Assembly: GCF_964355755.1 (NCBI RefSeq)
Contig: NC_092675.1
Span: forward strand, 6,484,312-6,544,311
Origin: Antedon mediterranea
Taxonomy: Eukaryota > Echinodermata > Crinoidea > Comatulida > Antedonidae
Length of the DNA stretch: 60,000 nt
Reading direction: 5' to 3'
Positions 40,230 to 51,959 of the stretch are shown here, piece after piece (the stretch's first letter is position 1; each line of letters starts with the position of its first letter). A program made the position numbers and the translations under genes. The notes under the pieces are model-generated. The model saw only the letters and a list, made by a program, of their open reading frames with translations, was not told where the DNA came from and did not search any database.

Positions 40230-40510
40230 GGCCTTCCAGTTACCAATCGAAAAAGCATTGTTTAAAAAAAAATTCCAGATACATAACAGAAAAGTTCAAT
40301 TATAACTGTTGTCGTTACCAACATACAAGACAGTATCATCAGCTAATTGGCTTATTCTAGCTTCAAGGTTGTTTTAAATATTCGGAAGTTTAATACCCTT
40401 ATAATTTTTATTTCTTATTCTAGTTGCCATTACCTCAAACAACTAAAATAAATAACAGAGCAGAGGTCAACCTTATCTAATAACTCTTTCCATTTTAACA
40501 TTTTTCGGAA
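40230..40510 (-). mobile_element. LINE reverse transcriptase fragment, broken
   Basis: On the minus strand one frame reads EVMATRIRNKNYKGIKLPNI and, after a shift, ARISQLADDTVLYVGN: the region around the catalytic ADD of L1/Tx1-type reverse transcriptases. It faces the fragment at 39005, so the two came from separate insertions or an inversion. Confidence 0.6.
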
Positions 40511-41013
40511 CCCATCCATTGTTAAGTGTGACACATTCAACGCGTCATCACATACGCCATACTTCTATCTACCTCGTGGGTCAATAGACAAGTCTCGCAA
40601 ATCGCGAACATTTCTAGTAAACACACTTTATAAATAAATCGTAAAAAATATAAATGTTGCATTTGTTTTATTGTTTCTTTTGCCTATCTGCATATTGAAG
40701 TGTTTCTTCAAAATACCAGACTAAACATTTTGGCAAATTTAAGCCTAATACAGGTAAAATTAGCAATAGAAGTGGTACCTATCTCTTGTATGTTAATAAC
40801 AGTAAAAACTCATGAGGTAGATTTTACCATGCACTTGTGACGTCACAGCAATTTACGGCGACGGCAGTACGGCGAGCGCGCGGCCAAATCGTAAATCTCG
40901 CGATTGTTCTAAAATCATATGATGTGCATCCCTAATTCGTTGTTAAAATATGGTTCTCGATATCAAGTTGTTCTTTAAGATAGAGTGAACTTACTGCAGT
41001 GAATTTAAAGCTT
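40511..41013. other. spacer, no feature recognised
   Basis: Ordinary AT-rich sequence with a short GC-rich spot (about 40851-40885). I see no exon or repeat copy. Confidence 0.35.
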
Positions 41014-41100
41014 GGTTCCCGCTAGGACGCAACGCAAGCGAGTTGACCAATGACAAGCGACAGTTTGAACAATCCATCACTTGTGATTGGCCAAATACTT
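41014..41100. mobile_element. MITE family 1, left fragment
   Basis: It begins GGTTCCCGCTAGGACGCAAC and includes ttgaccaatgacaagcgaca. The right half is missing, close to where the long inverted repeat begins. Confidence 0.6.
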
Positions 41101-41190
41101 ACTTCCAACTTCAGTAACTGCAGCGTGCAGTGACTTAAATGTGGGATTGGAACGATAAGAGATATATTGATTGAAGTTATGGTCTCTGGG

Positions 41191-43828
41191 TATACTCTAG
41201 TAGCTAGATCAACTTTCGTATGCACTTTGAGGTCCAGAGAATTTGACTTCAGAAATTGGTTTAGGGTGGTCAAACAATCATTTTTGGCTTGGTTACACAT
41301 TTTGAAAATGTGGCGAAAGGTCAAAAGGTCAGGGTCAAAGGTTATAAAATCAAACACCATTATGTCCTTAAATCTCGACAACCACTGGTCACAGCGAGGT
41401 AATTTTGGTCTTAAATTAATCAGAAGGTATACATTTATATTCAGTCTAATGAAACATTTTAGTCGAAAATGACCGGAAATGCCATTTCTGACCTTTGACC
41501 CATAAACCAGGGCATGTCTGTATCTCCGTAACTATTGGCCGTAGTGACTTGAATTTGGGCTCAAATTGTTCGAAATATACATTTAGTTATTTGTTACACA
41601 TTTTGAACAATGTTACAAAAGGTCAAGGCCAGGGGTTATATGAATAAACACAAATAGGTATTTGTATCTCGGCAACCACTGGTCACAGCGAGTAAATTTT
41701 GGTCTCAAAATGTTCAGAAGGTATACATTCATATTCATTTCATTTTTTCATTTTCATTTCTTTATTCGACAACAAGCGGTCCAGGGATTGCGACAGCAAC
41801 AGAGCACCATAACACATTTGTGTCCGCAATCCCTGTAACATACAACTTAATACAAGTTAAAAATGAATATAAAATATACAGAATATATAAAAAAATTAAT
41901 TAATTTGTATTACTGTGTTACACAATTTAAAATACTCCTATACAATTAAAATAAATTTAGCGTTGATCAAGCAGATATTTTTTCAATTTCGACAGGAAAT
42001 TTTTCAAAGGAAGAGTAACTGCTTGATCTTTGATTATGGAGGGTAGTGATGACCATATAACAGGAAAATTGTTGATAGACGAATATTTTAAAGTATCGGT
42101 ACGTGCAAAAGGGTGGACAAATGTGAGTAATTCAGGATGGCGTTGATTGATATGGATATTGTTATTTACAGTACTACAAAAAGTTACATTATAAAAACAA
42201 CGAAATATAAAGGAAATTAAAATCATTAAACGTCTATCACGTAAGGATAACCAACCCAAAGTTATTAAACGTTCGTCGTATGATATAGGTCCGCAGTGGG
42301 GTCCCAGAATACGTCTAGAGGCCCGTCGCTGAACCTGTTCGAGGCGTTTTATGTGTCCTCCATTTCTGGGGCCCCACGCCGGCAAACCATACTCTAGAAT
42401 AGGTAGCACCAAAGTTTTGTACAGACACGAAATCGCGTCTGGAGAGCAATTTCCGGCTACAGAAAAAATAAAACCTAACATTCGATTAGCTTTAGATATT
42501 AGATTATCGATTTGAACATTCCAATTCAGTTTAGAATCGATATGTACTCCTAAATGTTTATGGCTATCAACCACCGCAATTGTCTCACCATTAAGAAAGT
42601 ACAACGGCTTAACAAAGTTACGCTTTCTGGTGATATGCATTAATTTAGTTTTGTTGACATTGAATTTCATTTGATTCTTATCAGCCCAATTAGATAAAAT
42701 ATTTATATCATTTTGCAAATTAACAATATCGTTGGCATTTTGTCTGTGTCTATATAGTATTATATCATCTGCAAAAAGAAAACATTCAGAAGAAACATTA
42801 TGATTAACATCGTTCACAAACATATTGAATAAAATTGGACCAAGACAACTGCCCTGAGGTATACCCGATGTGACTGGAAGTACGGAAGAAGTAGCCCCCC
42901 TGAAACAAACTTTCTGATTCCTGTCAGTCAAGTATGAAGATATCCATTTCCAGATATTACCTTGAATATTAAAATTTACAGCAATTTTTGTTAATAAGAT
43001 GTCGAAGGGCATTTTATCAAATGCTTTGCTCATGTCTAAAAACAGAGTATCAATAATTGCTGGCTCACGTTTGTCAAGAATTTTTGACCAGTGATAGGTA
43101 ACATTATTGAGTTGAGTTACGCAAGATTTATGTTTGACAAAACCATGTTGATTAGGGTTAAGTAAACCGTTGTCATACGTAAAGTTATTAATGTTATTTA
43201 CGATAATCTTCTCTAAAATTTTACACACCAATGAGGAAAGGGCCACTGGTCTATAATTAGTTATCGCTGCCTTATCGCCAGATTTATGAACTGGAATAGT
43301 ATTTACACATTTCCAATCATTGGGCACAGTACCAGTATTAAGAGAAGTACGATACAGCAACCAAAGGGGATAGGCAATTGAATGCGATATCGGCTTGAGT
43401 AATTTGACTGATATTAAGTCTGGTCCAGGAGCGGAATTAGACCGAAATGTAGATATGGTGTCAATTATATCATTCGGACTAAATGAAATATCAGCAAGTA
43501 CAGGGATTTTAAGAGAACAGGGGGGAGGTTCGTATATTCAGTCTAATGAAACATTTTAGTAAAAAATGACCGGAAATGACATTTCTGACCTTTGACATAC
43601 ATACCAGGGCATCTTCTTATCTCTGTAAGTACAGGTCGTAGAAACTTAAATTTAGTATCAAATTGTTAGAAATACACATATTTACATTCATTCTAACAGA
43701 AAATTTGGATAAAAGATGATCAGAAATACTATTAATTACTAATCTTTTAAATGAAAAACATATCTACCTAACTTATCATTAGACAGTAATGTTATGCAAT
43801 AATTGATGCTTAATGATTTCATTATACT
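41191..43828. repeat. left arm of a long inverted repeat, split by a LINE
   Basis: 41191-41740 plus 43535-43828 matches 45145-45973 in reverse complement. In the outer 270 bp or so the match is nearly perfect; the inner part is more diverged. The repeat unit has recurring ggtcaaaggtca-like pieces and blocks of the form ccactggtcacagcgag. The LINE at 41740-43533 interrupts only this arm and so came later. Confidence 0.82.
41740..43533 (-). mobile_element. CR1/Jockey-like LINE, 5'-truncated
   Basis: A minus-strand frame of 467 codons (43360-41957) continues without a stop to about 43533. It shows NSAPGPDLISVKLLKP, NYRPVALSS, LDMSKAFDKMPFD, SGIPQGSCLGPILFN, the FADD catalytic centre (about residues 196-199) and the thumb. 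The VTSGIPQGS-x-LGP form and the SYLTDR segment fit the CR1/L2/Jockey group. Upstream coding (gag-like, endonuclease) is missing. The 3' tail is an (AAATG)-like run (about 41741-41765 on the + strand as cattt). It lies inside the inverted-repeat arm; atattca at both borders may be the target duplication. Confidence 0.85.
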
Positions 43829-45144
43829 GTAGGAATTAAAACAAATCCTTTACTGTTTGTAATAATTGTACTTTTGCTTATAATAATGCTAGAAAGTATT
43901 GTTGACCCCCGAACGTTCAAACATTTTGAGAATGCTAGAAGTAATTTACTGTAGTTACCCGAATAAAATCCTCTGGCATTTATTTATTCAGGGAAGGTGT
44001 TTATTTTGTTGGGTGTAATAATGGTAACATGTATAATCAAATAAATACACCCCAGATATATATATAAAAAAAATATATATATATAATAAGAATAATAACG
44101 GGATTAAACCTCATTCTATCCTGGAGGAAGTACAATCATGTAATAAAAGGTATCGGAGACCACAATAATAAACCAAGTCATTGTCATTATTACGTAACAC
44201 TGTTGCATAATAGTTTTGAATGTCAACGACAAAACTTATACATACACGTCTGTTCCCAGTGTAGATAATAAAACAATATATATTTCTGGAGATTTATTAT
44301 CAATACCACTAGAAACTTTGACATGTTTTAGGTACTGAATGCATTGACAATAAAAGCATCAGAAGTTTATCATGATAAAATCATACTACAACACTGTACT
44401 ACAGTACACAAGGGTGTTTTCAGGAAAGCTGGACATATTGTACAATAGTAATAAAACTATGTATTGGCATTTAAAACTATGCAAAAGATTGTTGTCAAAT
44501 TGTAGTTACAAACAAATAGATGATAGAATGAAGATCCATTATGAGTGCAATCGTGTCAGGATAATGATGTGTCATTGTTTTATATCATTATACTGGCACC
44601 TGGAGGAGAAGATCCATTTAATGGAATCTATCACTTTTATTTTAAAAGACAGAAACATTTCGTTAAAAAGCATAAAGAGGAAAACGAATCATGTAAAGTA
44701 CCTTTTATCAGTTGAGAAACGAAATACAATTATTAAAATTAGAGTATTCCTTCAAATAAACGCCACCATTCCCTCCAATAGAACACCATGTGGAATAAAC
44801 GCCCCGCCACATGCATTTACAGAATAATTGTATGTCGTCAACACATTTCATTAACTACCATAATCTACAATTTACCAAGCATTTTGACATAATTTTATCA
44901 CTTTTTGATATTAATTGTGCAGTATTTTTTTACATCTAGGTGGTATTTATTTGATTATACATGTTACCATATTATACCCCAAATAAAGATGCCTCCTTTC
45001 CCCCTAAAAACCCTTTTGAACAATAAATGCCTGGAGCGTTTAATCGGATACATATGGCAAGTTACTTCTAGCATTCTGAAAAGAACTGTTGAGCTTAACG
45101 TTTCTATCAAAATGTCCTTGGGGACAGCAATAACTTGAAATTAA
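43829..45144. other. loop of the long inverted repeat
   Basis: It is 1.3 kb between the arms. It contains a tatata-rich stretch (44055-44090), pieces around aataaacaccc and aataaacgccccgcc, and a 151-codon open frame described separately. No host gene is supported. Confidence 0.45.
44372..44827 (+). pseudogene. unrecognised open frame, possible transposon-derived remnant
   Basis: 151 codons without a stop in AT-rich DNA. The middle (LYWHLEEKIHLMESITFILK, then NISLKSIKRKTN) resembles the short helix-turn-helix lead-in (…I-x-x-x-L, SL-x-T-L-K-R) found before integrase cores of some animal transposon-derived proteins, but no integrase core follows. There is no splice or start evidence. It may be chance. 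Confidence 0.2.
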
Positions 45145-45973
45145 AACAATTTAAAGTATCAGTTATTGCATAACATTACTGTCTATAGGATAAGTTGTGT
45201 AGATATGTTTTTTGTTTGAAACATTAGTAATAGTATTTCTGTTCATCTTTTAACCACATTTTCTATTACAATGAATGTAAATATGTATATTTCGAACAAT
45301 TTGATACCAAATTTAAGTTTCTACGACCTGTACTTACAGAGATATGAAGATGCCCTGGTATGTGGGTCAAAGGTCAGAAATGGCATTTCTGATCATTTTT
45401 GACTAAAATGCCCCATTAGATGGAATATAAATGCATGCCTTCTGAACATTTTGAGACCAAAATTGTCTTGCTGCGACCAGTGGTTGCCGAGATACAAGTA
45501 CCTTTTTTTATTTGTTCAAATAACCCTTGACCTTGACCCTTTGACCTTTTGTAACATTTTTCAAAATGTGTAACAAATAACTAAATGTATATTTCGAACA
45601 ATTTGAGCCCAAATTCAAGTCACTACGGCCAATAGTTACGGAGATACAGAAATGCCCTGGTTTATGGGTCAAAGGTCAGAAATGGCATTTCCGGTCATTT
45701 TCGACTAAAATGTTTCATTAGACTGAATATAAATATATACCTTCTGATTAATTTAAGACCAAAATTACCTCGCTGTGACCAGTGGTTGTCGAGGTTTAAG
45801 GACATAATGGTGTTTGATTTTATAACCTTTGACCCTGACCTTTTGACCTTTCGCCACATTTTCAAAATGTGTAACCAAGCCAAAAATGATTGTTTACCAC
45901 CCTAAACCAATTTCTGAAGTCAAATTCTCTGGACCTCAAAGTGCATACGAAAGTTGATCTAGCTACTAGAGTA
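45145..45973. repeat. right arm of the long inverted repeat
   Basis: The reverse complement of the left arm, uninterrupted, about 830 bp. It contains two exact GGGTCAAAGGTCA sites (45364-45376, 45666-45678) and tgaccttgaccctttgacct (45528-45547). It ends at agctactagagta. The frameshifted GPCR copy starts 334 bp further on. Confidence 0.82.
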
Positions 45974-46306
45974 GTAGTGATTATGATGATATCATGCAAA
46001 TTAATATAACTGATCAACTGCTGAGAATAAGTTACAATTTTTCGATATTCGTTGAAATTTGTTTGTGTTTTACACAGGACACAACTGCTGACCTGTAGTA
46101 AGAGAAACAAATCAGAATAGAATTTCCAGAGTTTATAAAATAAGAACTGACATCAATAAATCAAGAAAATCGTAGATAGTAGGTACAAACGTCGGTATAT
46201 TTGTTTATCGTTTTTTCAGATATATTATTGATCCTTTTTGCGACACCATAATTTAATTAACTGTAGGCCTACATATTTCTTATTTAGACCTGAAGAAATT
46301 TCGAAA

Positions 46307-47198
46307 ATGAGCTTTCTAGTCACCGTGGATAAAATTCAACAAGTGTTGATGGTGCTCTGTGTTGCAAGTTTGAGTATTGTGGGTACTGGCGGAAACATGT
46401 TCACCATTTTCACTATCCTCACTAAGAAATCACTAAGGATGAAAACTGTCAACTATTTTATAATTAATCTAGCAGTAAGTGACCTACTAACCACTGGTGT
46501 ATTATGCCCAGGGTGGGTTGCTTCTTTAATTTATAAACGATGTGTATTTTCTGATCTTTCCTGTACCATAAATGGCATCATGTTATCTATTGCAACAATT
46601 TCATCTATTTATACATTTGTATTAATATCATTTAGTCGATTTCTATGTTATTTACAAAAATGTCTACGGGAAAATATTTAAAAGTGTTACAAGTATTTTC
46701 ATGTGTGTGTTTACATGGATATTATCTATAACTTTAATATTTATATCTAATTCAAATAATGTTAATATAGAGTTTCACAAAGGCATGCTAATGTGTGCAT
46801 ATCCTAGTGGATCCGGAAGCAAGATTCCGGTTCTAAGTAGCATGACATTATGTTGTTTCATTGCAAGTTGTGTGTTCTACGGATTACTTTTTAGACATGT
46901 TCGTAAAAACCGCATACAAGACTTGACAACCAAGAAAAATCCTGACATTTCTATGTTTAAAACATTTTTCATTTTGTTTGTTATGTTCTGTTTGACATAT
47001 ATACCTTGTTCAATCATGAAACTCAAAGAGGTTAATGACGAATCCTTATCGTACCTTTGGCAAGCCGCTATGTTGATATTAGTATCAAATTCTTGCATGA
47101 ATCCTTTCGTATATGGTTGGCGAAACAAAATAATAAGACAGTCATTCCTGAAATTAGTTCAGTGTCAGAATACCGTACATGAATCCCCCACAACGTAA
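46307..47198 (+). pseudogene. rhodopsin-type GPCR copy with one frameshift
   Basis: The start (MSFLVTVDKIQQVLMVLC) and most of the sequence are nearly identical to the intact receptor at 57304. The reading frame runs to just after ISFSRF at the end of helix 3. There, about 46638-46645, two bases are missing relative to the intact copy, and a stop follows at 46679-46681. After the shift the second frame is open to 47198 and keeps helices 4-7, including NSCMNPFVY. The C-terminus differs (NTVHESPTT extension). One lesion in an otherwise open gene points to recent loss, a polymorphism or an assembly error. The upstream flank carries a TAGGCCTA site and no copy of the triplicated leader seen at 57.2 kb. 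Confidence 0.88.
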
Positions 47199-47324
47199 CA
47201 ATCACCCACAACGTAACAGTCAACCACTGACGTAAGATTAACCACTGACGTAACAATTTCATCAACCACAATACTTTATTAACACAATTTAAGCACTAAC
47301 GTACCAACATATAATATACTAGCA

Positions 47325-48985
47325 GTTATACCCGCCCCAGGGCGGGTTTCAAAATTAGTTTACAGCCTTCTCAGTACATAACACCCGACGCCAGTATATG
47401 CCTATACTCACCAACCTCCACCCTCTTTTCAATACCACCCCATACTCTTTCTTAAAAACAAATTATTCCCAGTGATGGACAAATTCAATTCAACCTAAGC
47501 TTCAAATTGAGAGGAGTATACCATAGCTATGATGGGTCTAATAATGGTTGAAGTACGTTGTAAATTGTGTAAATGAATAGGTGTCATATTGGCTGATAAT
47601 TAAAATATCTAACTTAGATACTGCGGCCCCCCATAGCTATGATGGGTCTAATAATGGTTGAAGTACGTTGTAAATTGTGTAAATGAATAGGTGTCATATT
47701 GGCTGATAATTAAAACCCATAATCCCTCAGTGGCAGTTGTCAAATGTAGTTTAAAACATTCGAAATACAGTTTCGGTCATTGTGATAGGCATACATCCCC
47801 ACCCCAAACTCCCATCCGCTTCCTACTACAATCCTGGTGTAAGCTAAATCCCCACTATCCCCTGAACCCTATCTCCCAACCCCACTCTCCCACAATTGAC
47901 GTTTTTTCCTTGGAGGCATGGTAACAGTAAACAACGTGTGTATGTTCCTCCAGCCTTCTTTCTCCTTTCACCACCCCAGCCACCATCAACAAACCAAATT
48001 TAGTAACTTTTCCTAGTACAATTCAATAGGCTACTTCATTACGCTAGTATTTTCGCTCCTCCTCTCCCTACTATACTACACCCCAGTACAAATTATGTTA
48101 TTATCACTCCCAACCCATAATCCCTCAGTGGCAGTTTTCAAATGTAGTTTAAAACATTCCAAATACAGTTTCGGTCATGGTGATAGGCCTACATCCCCAC
48201 CCCAAAGTCCCATCTGCTTCCCATGGATGATTAAATACTTTAACATTTTCCAACCACAATTCTGGTGTAAGAAAAATCCCCTGAACCCAAACCCTATCTC
48301 CCAACCCCACTCTCCCACAATTGACGTTTTTTTCTTGGAGGATTGGTGATGTAGTTGAACAGTAAACATCATGTGTATGTTCACACAGGTATGGATGTCT
48401 GTAATGAGACAATCCAAGAGACCGATACATAGCTGGATATGGTTAAAGTACTTTGCTAAATGTGTAATTGAATAGGTGTCATATTGGTTAATGAATAAAA
48501 TATGTATATATATATCTATATTTCCCCAAACGCCTTGCTGAGGATAATTCAAAACTTTTGTAGTATATATTGTACAATTCGATAGCCTACAACCCCGAGC
48601 CGTAGCAAAAATGTGACATCACAAACCACCACACCCACCTCCCCCCACCCTCCCACAAAAACCCCAGGAGTCGGGGGAATTTTTTTAAATGTAGTTTAAA
48701 ACCTTCCGGGTACAATTGCCATCATTTTGATACCCCATACGTATGGTTACGTGCAGAAACAGAAATTTGTATAACGAACAAACATCGAAAGTGGGGGTTT
48801 TGACCACATTTTGGTCCCTAACTTGAATCCTAGGTGGCGGATGATGTTGAAATATAGCTTAGAACATTCCCGGTACAATTGCGGTCATTTTGATACCCCA
48901 TATGTAAGATTATGTGCAGTAACAAAATTTTGTATAACGAACAAACAGACAAACAGACAAACTCTCTCACTTATAATATAGATAA
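47325..48985. mobile_element. composite SINE/RTE-like repeat with internal duplications
   Basis: It opens with gttatacccgccccagggcg, containing a short hairpin, and closes with caaacagacaaacagacaaa and ctctctcacttataatatag, a tail style seen on RTE-related elements. Inside, a block from ccatagctatgatgggtcta is repeated at 47519 and 47629. A second block (cccataatccctcagtggca) is repeated at 47716 and 48113, and a third (acattcc/ttccgggtacaattg) at about 48700 and 48864. C-rich stretches make short open frames. No intact protein is seen. Confidence 0.55.
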
Positions 48986-49560
48986 ACACAATAGGCATAG
49001 AAATTATTTCTAAACCGCCCGGTGTGATATACTCGAAATTTAATTAATTAATTTGGAATGATGCAAAAAGCTAAATCAAAACGATAAAGTAAAACAGCCA
49101 GAAAAAATAGCAGAGCTTTCGGGCAACAGTCTATGTCTTGTCAGATATTTTAAAATAAAAATGTGGTCATAATGTCAGCATTCATTTTTTACAACCGTAG
49201 AATGGGCTTTTATTTTCCACGAATTTGAATTTGTGTCACAACGTTATTGATATTGAGAGCTTCATGTCTATGAATATCTGTCTGGCTGTCTGTCCATCAT
49301 TCTGTTATAATGTTAAACCTTTCGATCTACTGTATTTAATATATGAAGATTTATGTCTATAGTAATAATTGTCGATAGATACGTTGTCGTTGTCATTAAT
49401 CAAAATAATATACTATTTAGTATATATTTAATATAAGTTGCAGAAATTGTAATAAAATATTGTTACTTCACAACAATTGTATCAGTAGATAAAAGTGGCC
49501 AAAAGTATTCAAAATTGCGTGTATTTAATTGCTTGATGTTTGGTATTATACTTATTACAC
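48986..49560. other. spacer, no feature recognised
   Basis: Ordinary AT-rich sequence between two repeat blocks. Confidence 0.35.
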
Positions 49561-49766
49561 TAAAAATGTGGGTTACAGAAAGTTTTTTAATCCATTTAAA
49601 TTACAAATAAATATGGTAATAAGCACAAAGAAAAATAAACATGTGTAAAAGTGATAATTACCGATTACACAAAATAAGTATTAAAAAAAATAATAAAAAT
49701 AAGATATACTGTGTATAATTATCATATTGCGTATAGAGTACTTTTCACCATAACGTTTAAAAAAAA

Positions 49767-49838
49767 GGTTTCGTCCGGGCTCGAACCAGGTACCTTCTGC
49801 GTGTTAAGCAAACGTGATAACCACTACGCCAAGAATCC
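49767..49838 (-). repeat. tRNA-Val-like module 1 (degenerate)
   Basis: On the minus strand the D-arm region (GCGTAGTGGTTATCACG), anticodon loop TTAACAC (anticodon AAC) and T loop GGTTCGAGCC are present. The acceptor strands (GGATTCT, CGAAACC) mismatch at two places. Confidence 0.6.
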
Positions 49839-50287
49839 GCATATAACCATATAACTACATAACGCTGTAGTACTTTTATTAATTAATTAATTAAACAAAT
49901 TAATTAACAAAAAATTAAAAATCCGGCTCTAGACTCGGGTACCCCGAGTAAAAAGCACGAATGTGCGATACTCGGGGTGCAGCAAAAGAAGCTGTAATGA
50001 CGTCATAAGACGGGATGTGACGTCACATACACATCAATAACCTACCAAATACGGCTATATGGTACCATCTTCGAGACGTCATATGGCTGCATCCGGATTG
50101 AAATCTAAAAATCCGGCTCTATAGATTTGAGGACATGTCCCTGTAGTATATTCATGCTAAATCCCAGCTCAATACTACAACTAATAAGGGAGGAGTAGTA
50201 CTTTAACAAGCACGAATGTGCAATACTCGGGGTACAGCGAAAGAAGCTGTATACAGACGTATACAGTTAGAAAGTTAAAGAAAAATA

Positions 50288-50358
50288 GGTTTCGCCAGGG
50301 CTCGAACCGGGACCTTCTGCGTGTTAAGCAGACTTGACAACCACTACACTACGAAACC
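50288..50358 (-). tRNA. tRNA-Val(AAC)-like module 2, best folded
   Basis: 71 nt. The acceptor strands GGTTTCG and CGAAACC pair fully. The anticodon stem TCTGC/GCAGA is perfect around loop TTAACAC (anticodon AAC, Val). The T arm (CCCGG, loop TTCGAGC, CCTGG) has one mismatch; the D stem is weak and the variable loop is four bases. Internal Pol III boxes (TAGTGTAGTGG; GGTTCGAGCCC) are present. It could be a tRNA gene or the head of a SINE. Its place in a repeat array favours the latter. Confidence 0.5.
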
Positions 50359-50568
50359 TCTTACATTAAAATTGTGGGTTACAGAAAGTTTTTTAATCCA
50401 TTTAAATTACAAATAAATGGTAATAAGCACAAAGCAAAATAAACATGTGTAAAAGTGATAATTACCGATTACACAAAATAAGTATTTAAAAAAATAATAA
50501 TAAGATATACTGTGTATAATTATCATATTGCGTATACAGTACTTTTCACCATAAAGTTTAAAAAAAAA

Positions 50569-50640
50569 GGTTTAGCCCGGGCTCGAACCAGGTACCTTCT
50601 GCGTATTGAGCAAACGTGATAACCACTACGCCAAGAAGCC
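50569..50640 (-). repeat. tRNA-like module 3 (degenerate)
   Basis: Same module, but the anticodon loop is changed to TCAATAC and the 3' acceptor strand to CTAAACC, so it is not a working tRNA-Val. Confidence 0.6.
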
Positions 50641-50802
50641 GCATATAACTACATAACGCTGTGGTGTGTGTCACACATTGTGGCTTCTTAATTAAACAAA
50701 TTAATTAACAAAAAAGCACGAATGTGCAATACTCGGGGTACAGCGAAAGAAGCTGTATACAGACGTATACAGTTATTTCACCATAAAGTAAAAGAAATCC
50801 GA

Positions 50803-50873
50803 GGTTTCGCCAGGGCTCAAACCGGGACCTTCTGCGTGTTAAGCAGACTTGACAACCACTACACTACGAAAAT
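50803..50873 (-). repeat. tRNA-Val-like module 4
   Basis: Close to module 2, with the same anticodon stem and AAC anticodon. The 5' acceptor strand is altered (gattttcg) and the T loop reads GGTTTGAGC. Confidence 0.6.
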
Positions 50874-51088
50874 CACTTACACTAAAAATGTGGGTTACAG
50901 AAAGTTTTTTAATCCATTTAAATTACAAATAAATATGGTAATAAGCACAAAGAAAAATAAACATGTGTAAAAGTGATAATTACCGATTACACAAAATAAG
51001 TATATAAAAAAATAATAAAAATAAGATATACTGTGTATAATTATCATATTGCGTATAGAGTACTTTTCACCATAACGTTTAAAAAAAA

Positions 51089-51160
51089 GGTTTCGTCCGG
51101 GCTCGAACCAGGTACCTTCTGCGTGTTAAGCAAACGTGATAACCTCTACGCCAAGAATCC
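51089..51160 (-). repeat. tRNA-Val-like module 5 (degenerate)
   Basis: Near-identical to module 1, including the mismatched acceptor, with one more change in the D-arm region (gtagagg). Confidence 0.6.
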
Positions 51161-51882
51161 GCATATAACCATATAACTACATAACGCTGTGGTGTGTGTC
51201 AAACATTGTGGATTCTTAATTAAACAAATTAATTAACAAAAAATTAAAAATCCGGCTCTATAGCTTTGAGGACATGTCCCTGTAGTATGTTCATGCCAAA
51301 TCCCAGCTCAATACTACAACGAATAAGGGAGGAGTAGTACTTTAAAAATCGCACTTTTTACTCAATAGTGTCCAGATGGAGGAAGAAGAGGAGAAAATGA
51401 GTAAGTCCTAGACTCGGGTACCCCGAGTAAAAATCGCACTTTTTACTCAATAGTGTCCAGATGGAGGAGAAGGAGAAAATGAGTAAGTACTAGACTCGGG
51501 TACCCCGAGTAAAAAGCACGAATGTGCGATACTCGGGGTGCAGCAAAAGAAGCTGTAATGACGTCATAAGACGGGATGTGACGTCACATAAACATCAATA
51601 ACCTACCAAATACGGCTATATGGTACCATCTTCGAGACGTCATATGGCTGCATCCGGATTGAAATCTAAAAATCCGGCTCTATAGATTTGAGGACATGTC
51701 CCTGTAGTATATTCATGCTAAATTCCAGCTCAATACTACAACTAATAAGGGAGGAGTAGTACTTTAAAAATCGCACTTTTTACTCAATAGTGTCCAGGTG
51801 GAGGAGAAGGAGAAAATGAGTAAGTACTAGACTCGGGTACCCCGAGTAAAAACTTTGTGTAACCCACATTTTTAGTGCAAGA

Positions 51883-51959
51883 GGTTTCGTAGTGTAGTGG
51901 TTGTCAAGTCTGCTTAACAACACGCAGAAGGTCCCGGTTGTTCGAGCCCTGGCGCAACC
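51883..51959 (+). repeat. tRNA-Val-like module 6, opposite strand
   Basis: It starts GGTTTCGTAGTGTAGTGG but has extra bases in the anticodon loop (ttaacaacac) and near the T loop (ggttgttcgag). It lies in the inverted half of the array. Confidence 0.6.

Noticed and set aside
41167-41472. 101-codon frame similar to a minus-strand frame at 45695-45883
   Set aside because: The similarity is due to the long inverted repeat; the frame runs through non-coding repeat sequence.
48095-48552. Overlapping open frames on both strands (47.7-48.6 kb)
   Set aside because: C-rich composite repeat with internal duplications; the similar plus-strand frames at 47691 and 48095 are the duplicated block, not paralogous genes.
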